Origin: Phaeodactylibacter sp.
Lineage (GTDB): Bacteria > Bacteroidota > Bacteroidia > Chitinophagales > Saprospiraceae
DNA length: 64,000 nucleotides
Direction of reading: 5' to 3'
Assembly (NCBI RefSeq): GCF_022763345.1
Contig: NZ_JALEGS010000030.1
Coordinates: 54,065-118,064 of the forward strand
Part shown: positions 45,277 through 53,911 of the stretch, in pieces
How the letters are laid out: every line of letters begins with the position of its first letter
Position numbering within the stretch: position 1 is the first letter of the stretch
Notes under the pieces: model-generated
What the model was told of the DNA's origin: nothing
Seen by the model: only the letters and a program-made list of their open reading frames with translations
The model's database searches: none
Translations under genes and position numbers: made by a program

Positions 45277-45493
45277 GGATTTAATTAGTTAGGGCAAATG
45301 GAGCTTTGGGCAGCATGCACAATTTAAAAACAACCTAAGCTCCACACTAAAAACCAGTGCTATGTTAACCCAAAAAAATAGTATTTTAACCTCCAGCTTA
45401 AAAAACTTAACTCATCATTTCTTTCACTTTTTATAATTTTATCGCAAAAAACTTACACAATATCCAAATTAAATTCCTGAATAACAATTCTTT
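45277..45493. promoter_or_regulatory. Divergent control region of the glucan operon and its regulator
   Basis: These 217 AT-rich bases separate the operon start (45276, leftward) from the regulator gene (45494, rightward). AAAAAACTTA occurs twice in direct orientation (45400-45409 and 45446-45455), 46 bases apart. TGGAGCTT at 45299-45306 is the exact complement of AAGCTCCA at 45337-45344, and CTCCAGCTTA lies at 45391-45400. These are candidate operator sites. No full TTG/TAnnTTTG promoter was found on either strand; the nearest is TAATTTTA at 45434 (+). Confidence 0.5.
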
Positions 45494-48388
45494 ATGCCTA
45501 AACAAAAACTGCACATCCTCTTCCTCATTACTCACCGGACATTCATCTGTTGCTTTTTCCTGTGTTCAGTCGTTGTTTTGGTCGCTCAACCGCTTCAAGG
45601 CATCTATCCTATTCAGAATTTCTACCCTGCGGACTACAAAGCCGGGATTCAGAATATTGACTTTGCGCAAAACCGGGATATGCGGCTCTTTGTAGCCAAC
45701 AACCTTTGTGTCCTGTCTTTTAATGGCAAGGAATGGGGGCGCTATAACTTCAAAAACGGAAAAAAAAACCGTTCGCTGGCATTTGACGAAACCAGCGACA
45801 GACTTTATGTAGGGGCACAGGGCGACTTTGGGTATTTCGAAGGCAACTGGCAGTACCAATCCCTTTCGGCAGTTGTTCCGGAGCCCTACGCTGAGTTTGA
45901 TGAGGTTTGGGATGTTTTTCTGATCAGCGGCAAAACGTACTTCTGCACCTTTCAGGGCATTTACGTTTACGATGGCACGGAGATTCAGGTTTTGGGCCAC
46001 GAGGACGGACTGGAGCGTTGCTTTGAGGTCAACAATAAGCTTTTCGCCCAAACCCAAAAAGGCGTGCTGTTTGAAGTGGGCAACAACGGGCTGAGCCCGG
46101 TCTACGGGTTTGAGGCGCTCAATGGAGTGCTCACGGGCATGATCGCTCAGGACCAGGGCTATCTGCTATTTTACAATTCCGGGCAGATGGAATATCGGAC
46201 CCCAATGAAAATGGAGCAGCCCTACCCTATCCTGGAGGAAGCCCTGGAAGGCACCTATGTGAATCATGTGCTGCAGCTTTCCGACCGCCGGCTGGCCATT
46301 GCCACCCAAACGGCGGGTTTGTTTTTATTCAATCCACAGACTCAGATACTGGAGCTCATCACGGTCGATGCCGGCCTGGCGACCAACGCCTGCCTGCGCA
46401 GTTATCAGGATTACGAAGGGAATTTATGGGTGGGGCTACAAAACGGCATTGCCCTGATCCATATCAATTCGCCTATGCGGCTGATCGGCAAAAATATCGG
46501 CTTGCAAGGTAGCGGGTATGAAGGCTATGAGACCAATGAAGGCACTTATTTCACCACTTCCAGTGGAATTTACTTTCTTCCCAGAGGAGCAGAAAAGAGC
46601 CGGTTCCTGAGCGGCACTGAAGGGCCGTCCTATGGCATTTCCGAAGTTGGGGGACGGCTATACGCAGGCCACCACCGGGGGCTGTTCCTGCTGGAAAACG
46701 GTCAGGCCCGGCAGGTTGCCGCCACAGACGGCATATGGGGCGTAAAACCACTGCGTTCACAACCGGGCTATGCCATAGGTGGTGGCTACTTTGGGCTTTA
46801 TCTTTTTACAATCAACCCTCAGCAAGTGTTATCGCTGGTGCATCCGCTGGAAGGATTCAATTTATCGAGCCGCTTTTTTGAGGAAGACCGCGAGGGGCGC
46901 GTTTGGGTTAGCCAATACTATAAAGGGCTCTACCGCTTGTCCTTATCGCCGGACTTGAGATCGGTGGCAGCTACGCCTATTTCCGCAGACTCGCTGGAGC
47001 TGGGCGGGGAGCAAATTGCCCTTTCGCAGGTGGAAGACGAGCTTTACCTGGCCACTTCTATAGGGCTTTACCACCTTGACCCGGAAAACGCCCGTATTTC
47101 GGCAACCGAGCTTTTTTCAGAAGGGCCAGAGCAACAGCCCGTTTATTTGGTCGCCCAGGACCAAAAAAACAATATCCATCTGCTCTGCGATAACAGTGTG
47201 GGTTTTTATGAGAAAGTCAGTCAGGACAATTACCAGTACCAGCCTTCTTCGCTTTACCAGTTGCGCTACCACCTGAACAATGACCTGCTGCATGCTTCCG
47301 TGCATATCCGGCAGGGCATCCTGTTCTCTGCCAATGAAGGCTTTGTGCACTACATGCCCGCAGCCGAAGACCAGCCTACCGTACAGCAGCCGATAGTCGC
47401 CCGGCAGGTGTACAGCACTTCCAAAGAGCAGGAATTGTATGCGCTGAACCCTTTTGCGCCGGCACCCGAAGCCCCCGCTGACATTGAAGTAGGCCCCGGT
47501 ACTAAAGTTATCAAATTCAGCATTGAAGCTTTTCAGTTTTCCAATCTGAACGACACCAAATACCGGTACATCCTGGAGGGATTCGATGAGCGCTTCAGCC
47601 CCTGGACGGGCACCACAAGCAAAGAGTACACCAACCTGAAGCCCGGCACTTACACTTTCCGGGCCCAGGCCCGCAGCTATCTGGGAGCCACCATCACGAG
47701 CCAGCCCGTTCGGGTCACGGTTACGCCCCCGTTTTATCTGAGCAAAGTAGCTCAGCTCTTGTATTTGCTGTTGGGCATCGCCGCCCTGATCACCACTTTC
47801 AACCTGCAGCGCAAACGTTATCAGCGCAAAGCCTACCGGCTGGAACAACAGCAACAGCTGGAATTGCGGAAAGAGCAGCAAAAACTCTCTCAGATTGAGG
47901 CAGAAAAGCAGCACGCCGTAGACCAGCTGCAACGGGAAAAGGTGCGGACAGAGCTGCAACATGTCAGCAACCTGCTCGCCGCCTCCACCATGAACCTGGT
48001 CGTCAAAAACGAGTTTATTGACTCCATCAAGCAGGAACTGCAGTCGCTAAAGGAAAATGGCCGCTGGGCCGAAGCTAAACAAGCCCTGGAGCGCATCGTC
48101 AAAGAAATTGACACGAACCTCAAGCTACAGGAAGACTGGGAGCAGTTCGAGTATCACTTTGATAAGGTGCACGGTGATTTCCTCTCCCGCCTGCAACAGG
48201 CCTACCCCGACCTCTCGCCCAACGAGCAAAAGCTTTGCACCCTGCTGCGGCTCAACCTCAACACCAAGGAGATTGCCAACCTGCTGAGCATTTCACAGCG
48301 GGGCGTGGAGGTCGCCCGCTATCGCCTGCGCAAGAAACTGGACCTGGAGAAGGGGCAGAATTTGTCGAAGTTTATTTTGGAGTATTAG
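45494..48388 (+). CDS. Membrane sensor-regulator: beta-propeller, Y_Y_Y domain, LuxR-type HTH
   Basis: A 964-residue single-chain regulator. A signal or anchor at about residues 10-33 is followed by a long periplasmic beta-propeller with ligand-sensor repeats (EGNLWVGLQNGIALI and REGRVWVSQYYKGLYRL are typical two-component-propeller blades). A Y_Y_Y domain lies at about 660-740 (KYRYILEGFDERFSPW, YTNLKPGTYTFRAQA), then a transmembrane helix at about 748-768 and a cytoplasmic Gln/Glu-rich coiled coil to about 870. The C-terminal LuxR-like HTH at about 905-955 contains LNTKEIANLLSISQRGVEVA. There is no histidine kinase or receiver domain. It is divergent from the glucan operon and probably senses oligosaccharides to control it (inference). 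Confidence 0.85.
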   Translation: MPKQKLHILFLITHRTFICCFFLCSVVVLVAQPLQGIYPIQNFYPADYKAGIQNIDFAQNRDMRLFVANNLCVLSFNGKEWGRYNFKNGKKNRSLAFDETSDRLYVGAQGDFGYFEGNWQYQSLSAVVPEPYAEFDEVWDVFLISGKTYFCTFQGIYVYDGTEIQVLGHEDGLERCFEVNNKLFAQTQKGVLFEVGNNGLSPVYGFEALNGVLTGMIAQDQGYLLFYNSGQMEYRTPMKMEQPYPILEEALEGTYVNHVLQLSDRRLAIATQTAGLFLFNPQTQILELITVDAGLATNACLRSYQDYEGNLWVGLQNGIALIHINSPMRLIGKNIGLQGSGYEGYETNEGTYFTTSSGIYFLPRGAEKSRFLSGTEGPSYGISEVGGRLYAGHHRGLFLLENGQARQVAATDGIWGVKPLRSQPGYAIGGGYFGLYLFTINPQQVLSLVHPLEGFNLSSRFFEEDREGRVWVSQYYKGLYRLSLSPDLRSVAATPISADSLELGGEQIALSQVEDELYLATSIGLYHLDPENARISATELFSEGPEQQPVYLVAQDQKNNIHLLCDNSVGFYEKVSQDNYQYQPSSLYQLRYHLNNDLLHASVHIRQGILFSANEGFVHYMPAAEDQPTVQQPIVARQVYSTSKEQELYALNPFAPAPEAPADIEVGPGTKVIKFSIEAFQFSNLNDTKYRYILEGFDERFSPWTGTTSKEYTNLKPGTYTFRAQARSYLGATITSQPVRVTVTPPFYLSKVAQLLYLLLGIAALITTFNLQRKRYQRKAYRLEQQQQLELRKEQQKLSQIEAEKQHAVDQLQREKVRTELQHVSNLLAASTMNLVVKNEFIDSIKQELQSLKENGRWAEAKQALERIVKEIDTNLKLQEDWEQFEYHFDKVHGDFLSRLQQAYPDLSPNEQKLCTLLRLNLNTKEIANLLSISQRGVEVARYRLRKKLDLEKGQNLSKFILEY

Positions 48389-48454
48389 AGAATATGAACA
48401 CAAATTTTGTATGCCCCTGAATAATCTTTTCCGCTGGAATCCTTTGGCTCTACC

Positions 48455-48494
48455 AAATAAAACAGCGCCTGCCTTTTTGCAAAGCAGGCGCTGA
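48455..48494 (-). terminator. Rho-independent terminator, minus strand
   Basis: A perfect 10-base stem, CAGCGCCTGC (48464-48473) with GCAGGCGCTG (48485-48494), and an 11-base loop; on the minus strand it is followed by TTTTATTTGG. It lies 54 bases downstream of the propeller fragment, and it also lies 75 bases after the regulator gene, although its + strand side has no T-run. Confidence 0.65.
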
Positions 48495-48548
48495 AGTTTC
48501 CATCAAGGCCTCGAAGGGGCTTCGCTTTTCCGTTAGCTATAGAAATGG

Positions 48549-48887
48549 CTATTGCTGGATCACAACAGGCTTCGTAAACTGCGCCTTACCTTCCAGTCCA
48601 TCAAGGCCACTAATAACGATTTTAGGGCTTGGGTTCTCTTCTGTCAAATCAAACTTACGAATAACACTGCCGAGGAACCAGGAAAAGAACATTTCATAAT
48701 CTTTGACTACCCTACCTGCGACCGAAAAGCCACTCAAAATTTGCTCTGCCATTTGTGGAATAGAAGCCGTTAAATCCACTTTGTAAATTCCATTATCTAG
48801 GTCGGATATGTATAGATCATCTCCATCCTGATAAAGTGCATAAGGAGCAGGGATATTGGTAGCCACGTCGATCAAAGTAGGATCAGG
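48549..48887 (-). pseudogene. C-terminal remnant of a propeller-type secreted protein
   Basis: An open frame of about 113 codons, bounded upstream by an in-frame TAG at 48888-48890 and lacking an ATG or signal peptide. It reads ATNIPAPYALYQDGDDLYI, DLDNGIYKVDLT and ends TKPVVIQQ, a pattern seen in NHL/SMP-30-like propeller segments of Bacteroidota surface proteins. It has a good terminator behind it, suggesting that it is the end of a gene whose front part is gone. A short real gene from a TTG at 48875 cannot be excluded. Confidence 0.45.
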
Positions 48888-49059
48888 CTATTGAAGTAAG
48901 GTAAGTGTGAAGCAATTGGATTAGCGCTGTTACTTTTGCAAAAGAGGTTTACTTCTCTTTCCAGGCACAACCTAATACCCGATCTGATGTAGGCCCTAAT
49001 TTTCATCTAATTAAATTTTTGAGTTTTATTTCGTTGAACTACTGTATTTGTAGCAACTC

Positions 49060-49093
49060 TTGTTTTTCATCAAAAGAAAAATTAGTACTTTTA
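49060..49093 (+). promoter_or_regulatory. Promoter of the PhnZ-like gene
   Basis: TTG at 49060-49062, a 23-base spacer and TACTTTTA at 49086-49093 (one mismatch to TAnnTTTG), 42 bases before the start at 49136. It supports the start at 49136 over an in-frame ATG at 49019, since the longer protein would begin upstream of the promoter. Confidence 0.5.
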
Positions 49094-49135
49094 CACTATA
49101 AAATAGCATTAACAAGACGATATAATTTCACTATT

Positions 49136-49726
49136 ATGCATGAACAAAACCTCAAGAACCGGCTTTCCGCTTCCTCGAATAAAATCAGTAAGGCACATAT
49201 ACTATTTGATTACATGAAAGCTCATGGCGATGAGCACTACGAAGAGGAAGTTACCCAAATGGAGCACGCCTTGCAGGCTGCCTACCTCGCCAAGAAGGCA
49301 GGCAAAAGCGCCGAACTAATCACCGCTGCTTTATTTCACGATATTGGACACATTCTTGCGGACGATCCAGAAGAAGCCAATAACCCAACGTTGAAAAACG
49401 ACTTGCACGAAGAGATTGCTGCGGATTACTTCCGAGGTCTATTTCCAGCCGCTGTACTCGACCCTATCCAGCTGCACGTAGAAGCAAAACGGTATCTCTG
49501 CACAGTGAAGGAAGGCTATTATGAAAATTTATCTGTGGCTTCACAAAAGAGCTACCATCTTCAAGGCGGCAAAATGAATGACGAAGAAATCGCCATATTC
49601 GAAGGGCACGAGTATTATAAAGACGCGGTACTGCTTCGAGCTTGGGACGACATGGCAAAAGACCTAACCGTTGAAGTTCCTGCAATTGACACCTATGAAG
49701 AAGTAGTAGTAGCGGCTTTAATTTAA
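49136..49726 (+). CDS. PhnZ-like HD-domain diiron oxygenase family protein
   Basis: A 196-residue cytoplasmic HD-fold protein. It resembles the mixed-valent diiron oxygenases PhnZ and TmpB, which cleave hydroxylated phosphonates, rather than HD phosphohydrolases. Marks: Tyr35 and the Glu after it in HYEEEVTQMEH with His44, the HD pair His68-Asp69 in LFHDIGH, His91, LHVEAKRYLC with His114 and Lys118, SYHLQGG, and LRAWDD near 170. The Tyr-to-His spacing is one residue shorter than I recall for PhnZ. No phosphonate genes (phnY or transporter) are adjacent, so the substrate is open. It has its own promoter and converges on the PhoD-like gene. Confidence 0.75.
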   Translation: MHEQNLKNRLSASSNKISKAHILFDYMKAHGDEHYEEEVTQMEHALQAAYLAKKAGKSAELITAALFHDIGHILADDPEEANNPTLKNDLHEEIAADYFRGLFPAAVLDPIQLHVEAKRYLCTVKEGYYENLSVASQKSYHLQGGKMNDEEIAIFEGHEYYKDAVLLRAWDDMAKDLTVEVPAIDTYEEVVVAALI

Positions 49727-49896
49727 TGCTTAACTATTGTATTAAGCTAGCTGATTTAACTGATCGTATTTGACGCAGCCCCAGTTTAGTGCACACTCAC
49801 TACCCTGGAATAACCCAAAATCTCCTACCTGCGCTATGCTTGCCAATCAAACCACTAGAAGAAGGACTGGTGAATGTTTTACACTTCAAAGGGAGC

Positions 49897-51564
49897 TTAC
49901 TCGTGATAAAAATCTCCTTGCCCGAGCACCTTCACCATCCCTCCCTGCTCCTTCCATTTAACTACCAGTTGTTCTCCGCTGTAGTCTTCAAAGTACTCGA
50001 TTTTTATAGGGTGATAGCCTTTTTCTAATACGGCTAACCCAGAACGCTGCCTCGTATTATGGGAGCCGTCATTGTCTACTACCAGTTGGTCACCAATGTA
50101 TAGTCGGGATCCATCATCAGAAATGGTATAGAAAGTATAAACTCCGGATGAAGGTACTTTAATCAAACCTTCGAAAACCAGACCAAAATGGTCTTCCTGT
50201 TTTGCGAGCTTCTCAAGATCGAGGCTGACTGCCACCCCGCTCTCTACTACCTCGGTTTTCATCAAGTCATCCAGGCGGTCAAATTTACCTTCGTAATATT
50301 TATAGCGAAGCCCCTCATTTACCCGGTCTAAACTTAAAGCCGCTTTTGGGCTCAGGCGTTCATATTTTTGCTCAAATACCTTGCTTCGGGGCTGACCTTC
50401 GGAAGTAAAAAACTGAGCCTTAACCGTAGTGGTCCTATCCATTACAATTGGCTGTTGATATATCGGGGCACTTGCACTTGGCTCTTCACCATTGGTGGTG
50501 TAGCGTAAACTGAGATTTGGGTAAGGGTTTCCTAATTTAGCTTCCCCCTGACCTACAAAGGCAAACGCCCCGTCAAAATCGGGCGTTAGCTGTAATTCTC
50601 GCAGGTTGACCCGGTAGGAGATCTCCCTGTCGTCTGTCATCGCGTTAAAAACCTGAAAGTGTATATGAGGCACCTCACTTTTGCTTTCCGAAAAATAGAG
50701 GTCAAGCAAAGCGTAACTGTGCTTAGATGTAATTGCATTTGCAACTCGTAAAGGGTTCCATTCGGGGTCTTCTATCTGATTGATCCCTGCAAATTGCAGC
50801 TCTATTGCATCAAAATCCAAGGCGCCAGACAAACGGTTAACTTCGCCATAGTGTTGATCACCAGTGTAGAAAATGACATTTTCAGCCTTGGAGGTTCTAA
50901 TAAGATTGAACAAACGCTCCCGGGCGGAAGGGAATTTAGCCCAAGTTTCAGAACCTGCCCGCTCGTCGAGCAGAATCTGAAAACCCGAAGAGATCAGTCG
51001 CAAGTCCGCGGGATGCTTCAATTCATTTTCCAACCATGCCCACTGAGGCTCGCCCAAGACATCACCATCAGTCTGCGGTTCATCCCGGTTATAGCGTACA
51101 TCCAGCATGATAAGCTGCAATAGCTTTTCTCCTACAGGAATATACTCTGCATAATATATGCCGTCTCTTTCAGCCGGGATTTTCTCCTCCAACCCCCAGA
51201 ACTCGCGAAAAAGGGCTTTGGTTTGTTCTTTTAAAGCATACTCTTTGCCTGCGTCATTTAATCCGAAGTCATGGTCATCCCATGTGGCAGCTAATGGATA
51301 TCTTTCGTACAGCTGCTGAAATGCTGGCTTAGCAGCTAAAGCAGCATAGCATCTTTCAACAAAAGTTATATCGGTCTCTGTATCTGCATAAATATTGTCT
51401 CCTATCCACAGGCATATATCTGGTTCTGCTTCCAGATACTTTGACAAAGCTGGAGCAGGTTCAAACTGTTTATGGCAACCAAGAAGGGCAATTCGGTAGT
51501 CAGGTTGGGCATAAATACCAGATACTGTAACCCACATCATGACAAAGCAAAAGAAGAGTCTCAT
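49897..51564 (-). CDS. Secreted PhoD-like phosphodiesterase/phosphatase with CHB_HEX_C and PA14 modules
   Basis: A 555-residue secreted protein. Signal MRLFFCFVMMWVTVSGIYAQ. Residues about 22-310 are a PhoD-like metallophosphoesterase: LLGCH, LWIGDNIYAD (metal Asp/Asn), AATWDDHDFG, and TGDQHYGE. Such enzymes release phosphate from phosphate di- or monoesters with Ca/Fe. Residues about 345-400 look like a chitobiase-type C-terminal module (LRYTTNGEEPSASAPIY). The final 140 residues are a PA14-like domain (YYEGKFDRL, TISDDGSRLYIGDQLVVDN, LEKGYHPIKIEYFED), often carbohydrate-binding. The neighbouring phosphoesterase has the same two last modules. Confidence 0.87.
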   Translation of the reverse strand: MRLFFCFVMMWVTVSGIYAQPDYRIALLGCHKQFEPAPALSKYLEAEPDICLWIGDNIYADTETDITFVERCYAALAAKPAFQQLYERYPLAATWDDHDFGLNDAGKEYALKEQTKALFREFWGLEEKIPAERDGIYYAEYIPVGEKLLQLIMLDVRYNRDEPQTDGDVLGEPQWAWLENELKHPADLRLISSGFQILLDERAGSETWAKFPSARERLFNLIRTSKAENVIFYTGDQHYGEVNRLSGALDFDAIELQFAGINQIEDPEWNPLRVANAITSKHSYALLDLYFSESKSEVPHIHFQVFNAMTDDREISYRVNLRELQLTPDFDGAFAFVGQGEAKLGNPYPNLSLRYTTNGEEPSASAPIYQQPIVMDRTTTVKAQFFTSEGQPRSKVFEQKYERLSPKAALSLDRVNEGLRYKYYEGKFDRLDDLMKTEVVESGVAVSLDLEKLAKQEDHFGLVFEGLIKVPSSGVYTFYTISDDGSRLYIGDQLVVDNDGSHNTRQRSGLAVLEKGYHPIKIEYFEDYSGEQLVVKWKEQGGMVKVLGQGDFYHE

Positions 51565-51684
51565 GAATTAATGTTTAGTTTTTTGCAGAAAAAATATTCC
51601 GCTTCCGGGAAAAGGATTTTGCCATAACGCTTTCGTTCCGAAGCCCAGAAAAACACTTACGAATAAGTGGCGCATAGGGTAAGG

Positions 51685-53673
51685 TTACTTTTTATGGAAC
51701 AATTCACTGAATGGCACTTTACGACGATCTATACCATCCCCTTCGTAGCCAATTTCCAGGGTTTCGCCCAAGAAGTCCTCAAAATAGGTCACCCGGATTG
51801 GGTGAAGCCCTTTCCGTAAAGCTATATTTCCAAATCGCACCTGTGCACTATGCGAGCCGTTATTATCCACTACCAGCTTGTCTTGAATAAACAACTGGCT
51901 TCCATCGTCAGATCTTGTATAAAAGGTATAGATACCATCTGTTGGCACCTCGATATAACCGTCAAAAGAGAACGCAAAATGATCCATCCTGTGCTCAAGT
52001 GAATCAGGGTGACTATGAAGTGCAATTCCAGAACGTGTAGGCTTTAGTTGGTCGAAATCCGGTAGCTTTTCTGTGAAATCTCCCTCATAGTATGCATAAC
52101 GCAAGCCGGCAGCTAAATTACTCCGTTTGATTTTCACTGAAGGCTCGGGAACTACTTTGCGATATTCACGCTCAGTCACTCTACTCCTTGATTCACCTTT
52201 CGAATCGAAGTAGCAAGCTTTAATCGTTGTTGTAGATTGGATTTCAATAGGGGTGGTATACAGTGGTGAGTCTGCGGCAGGCTCACTTCCGTCTACTGTA
52301 TATCGGATTTCCAGGTTTTCAAACGGGGAAGTAATTTTCACTTCGTGACGCTCCAGAAAGACATCCATAGGTGTAAAGCTCAGTAATGTTGGTACATTTT
52401 CTGGTCGAATGTCCAAAATCCCTGATAGCTCAAAAGCAGGGGTAAAAGGTTGATCGCTTTCGAAGCCCAGAGTCCAGTCCAGTTCCAAGGGATCTATATC
52501 GTTCAGCGATGCTGCTGCTCCAATTCTTACAGGAATAGCAATTTGCACTATAGAATCCGGCGGTATCAATAAACTAAGGCCATCTTGTTCGGGAGTAATG
52601 TGGTGGTTATGATAAAAACGCCCTTCAAAACGCAGTGTTTGGTTCTGAACCGCTCCAGAACCACTGTCTTCTCCCCGGTAAAACAAGCCACTTGATTCTT
52701 CGGTAGCCCCCCCATCCAATGTATTAGCGATACGGAGGTAAACAACTCCTTCGGAAGCAGATTTTTGCAACATCATTTGTTCAATCTGAGTCGCATTGTG
52801 AAGCGCTAAGGCAATTGGCGCAGTCTGCTCGTTCAGCACATCCTCATCAATTATCCCGCTCAATTGTAGATGTACTATCTCTGGACCCTCTGGAGTCATT
52901 GTCACCCAAGTTATATGATCAAACTCTCCTACCCTTGGGCTACGCAATTTACTGCCGCCTCCTGTAGTTGAGAGTACGTAGTAATTCCGTCCATTTCGCT
53001 GACTTTTAAAATAGCGGTGAGTGTGCCCTGCAAAAACAGTGTATGGCCGGTCTTTGAGCGCTGCTTCTATTTCGTCAAAACCATTAAACGCCCTGTAATT
53101 CCAAATGGGATGGTGCATAAAGATCAAAGTCCAACGTACATCTTCTTCTTCGGCAATGACCTGCTTGAAGTAGTCGAGTTGGTCCCGGCTGAACATTACC
53201 CCATCTCCATCATTAGAGTCAAAAGCAAGAAACAATACGTCCTTATATCGGAAATGATAATAGGAAGCGCCATAACGGCTCAGCCAGCGATCCCGCATGA
53301 CATCATTTGAAATATCGTGATTACCAGGCAGCGCAAAGAACCGCATATTTAAGCTTGACAGAATACTGTCGAATTCCGACCACTGACTATTCAGGATGGC
53401 TGTATCTTTGGTATAGCCCTCTATAAGATCGCCTACACTCATTACAAACTCAGGGTGCAATAAATTCAGCTTTTGCATCGCATCACCAAAAACACCTGCC
53501 CGGTGGCCTCCGGTTCGATCACTCACCACTGCAAACTGAAATTGCTCTTTGGCATTATCAAATGCTCTATCTGTCCAAGGTAAAGAATCGGTAGATAGTT
53601 TATAGTGAAAATCCTCTTGGGCTGCCATGAAGTTGCAGCAAAACAAGAATAACGGGATGAAAAAGGGTTTCAT
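51685..53673 (-). CDS. Secreted calcineurin-type metallophosphoesterase with CHB_HEX_C and PA14 modules
   Basis: A 662-residue secreted protein. The start at 53673 (MKPFFIPLFLFCCNFMAAQ) is chosen since the in-frame ATG at 53718 would include the promoter. The phosphoesterase domain at about 45-285 has FAVVSDRTG, MSVGDLIEGY, LPGNHD, FMHHPIW and FAGHTHRY; the first motif has Ser-Asp-Arg where Asp-x-His is usual, so one metal ligand is altered. Residues about 285-450 are beta-rich and unassigned. A chitobiase-type module (IRYTVDGSEPAADSPLY) and a PA14-like domain (YYEGDFTEKL, TRSDDGSQLFIQDKLVVDN) close it, as in the neighbouring PhoD-like protein. Substrate unknown. Confidence 0.85.
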   Translation of the reverse strand: MKPFFIPLFLFCCNFMAAQEDFHYKLSTDSLPWTDRAFDNAKEQFQFAVVSDRTGGHRAGVFGDAMQKLNLLHPEFVMSVGDLIEGYTKDTAILNSQWSEFDSILSSLNMRFFALPGNHDISNDVMRDRWLSRYGASYYHFRYKDVLFLAFDSNDGDGVMFSRDQLDYFKQVIAEEEDVRWTLIFMHHPIWNYRAFNGFDEIEAALKDRPYTVFAGHTHRYFKSQRNGRNYYVLSTTGGGSKLRSPRVGEFDHITWVTMTPEGPEIVHLQLSGIIDEDVLNEQTAPIALALHNATQIEQMMLQKSASEGVVYLRIANTLDGGATEESSGLFYRGEDSGSGAVQNQTLRFEGRFYHNHHITPEQDGLSLLIPPDSIVQIAIPVRIGAAASLNDIDPLELDWTLGFESDQPFTPAFELSGILDIRPENVPTLLSFTPMDVFLERHEVKITSPFENLEIRYTVDGSEPAADSPLYTTPIEIQSTTTIKACYFDSKGESRSRVTEREYRKVVPEPSVKIKRSNLAAGLRYAYYEGDFTEKLPDFDQLKPTRSGIALHSHPDSLEHRMDHFAFSFDGYIEVPTDGIYTFYTRSDDGSQLFIQDKLVVDNNGSHSAQVRFGNIALRKGLHPIRVTYFEDFLGETLEIGYEGDGIDRRKVPFSELFHKK

Positions 53674-53686
53674 GATTATTTTTTCA

Positions 53687-53718
53687 TAAAAGTAAAATTT
53701 TTGTTTTTTACTTCCCAA
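53687..53718 (-). promoter_or_regulatory. Promoter of the metallophosphoesterase gene
   Basis: On the minus strand TTG (CAA at 53716-53718 on +), a 21-base spacer and TACTTTTA (53687-53694), one mismatch from the consensus. The start codon lies only 13 bases downstream, implying a very short leader. Confidence 0.5.
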
Positions 53719-53911
53719 GGCTAATAATAAAGAGCGAAAAACCTTAAACTTGATTTTACAAGCCTATTTATCAGACCAAATAAAAACGGACCTAACACTC
53801 TGTTACACATATTTTTATGTAAAAAAATACAACACAAGCAATTTCTCTCTCCAGTTAATGCCCAATTAACACTCCAGATTTAACTTTACTGAAAATTCAG
53901 GATATTAAGAC

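Noticed and set aside
49136..53673. A phosphonate/phosphate operon made of the PhnZ-like gene and the two phosphoesterase genes
   Set aside because: The PhnZ-like gene is on the opposite strand with its own promoter, and the metallophosphoesterase gene also has its own promoter; shared function is only a guess.
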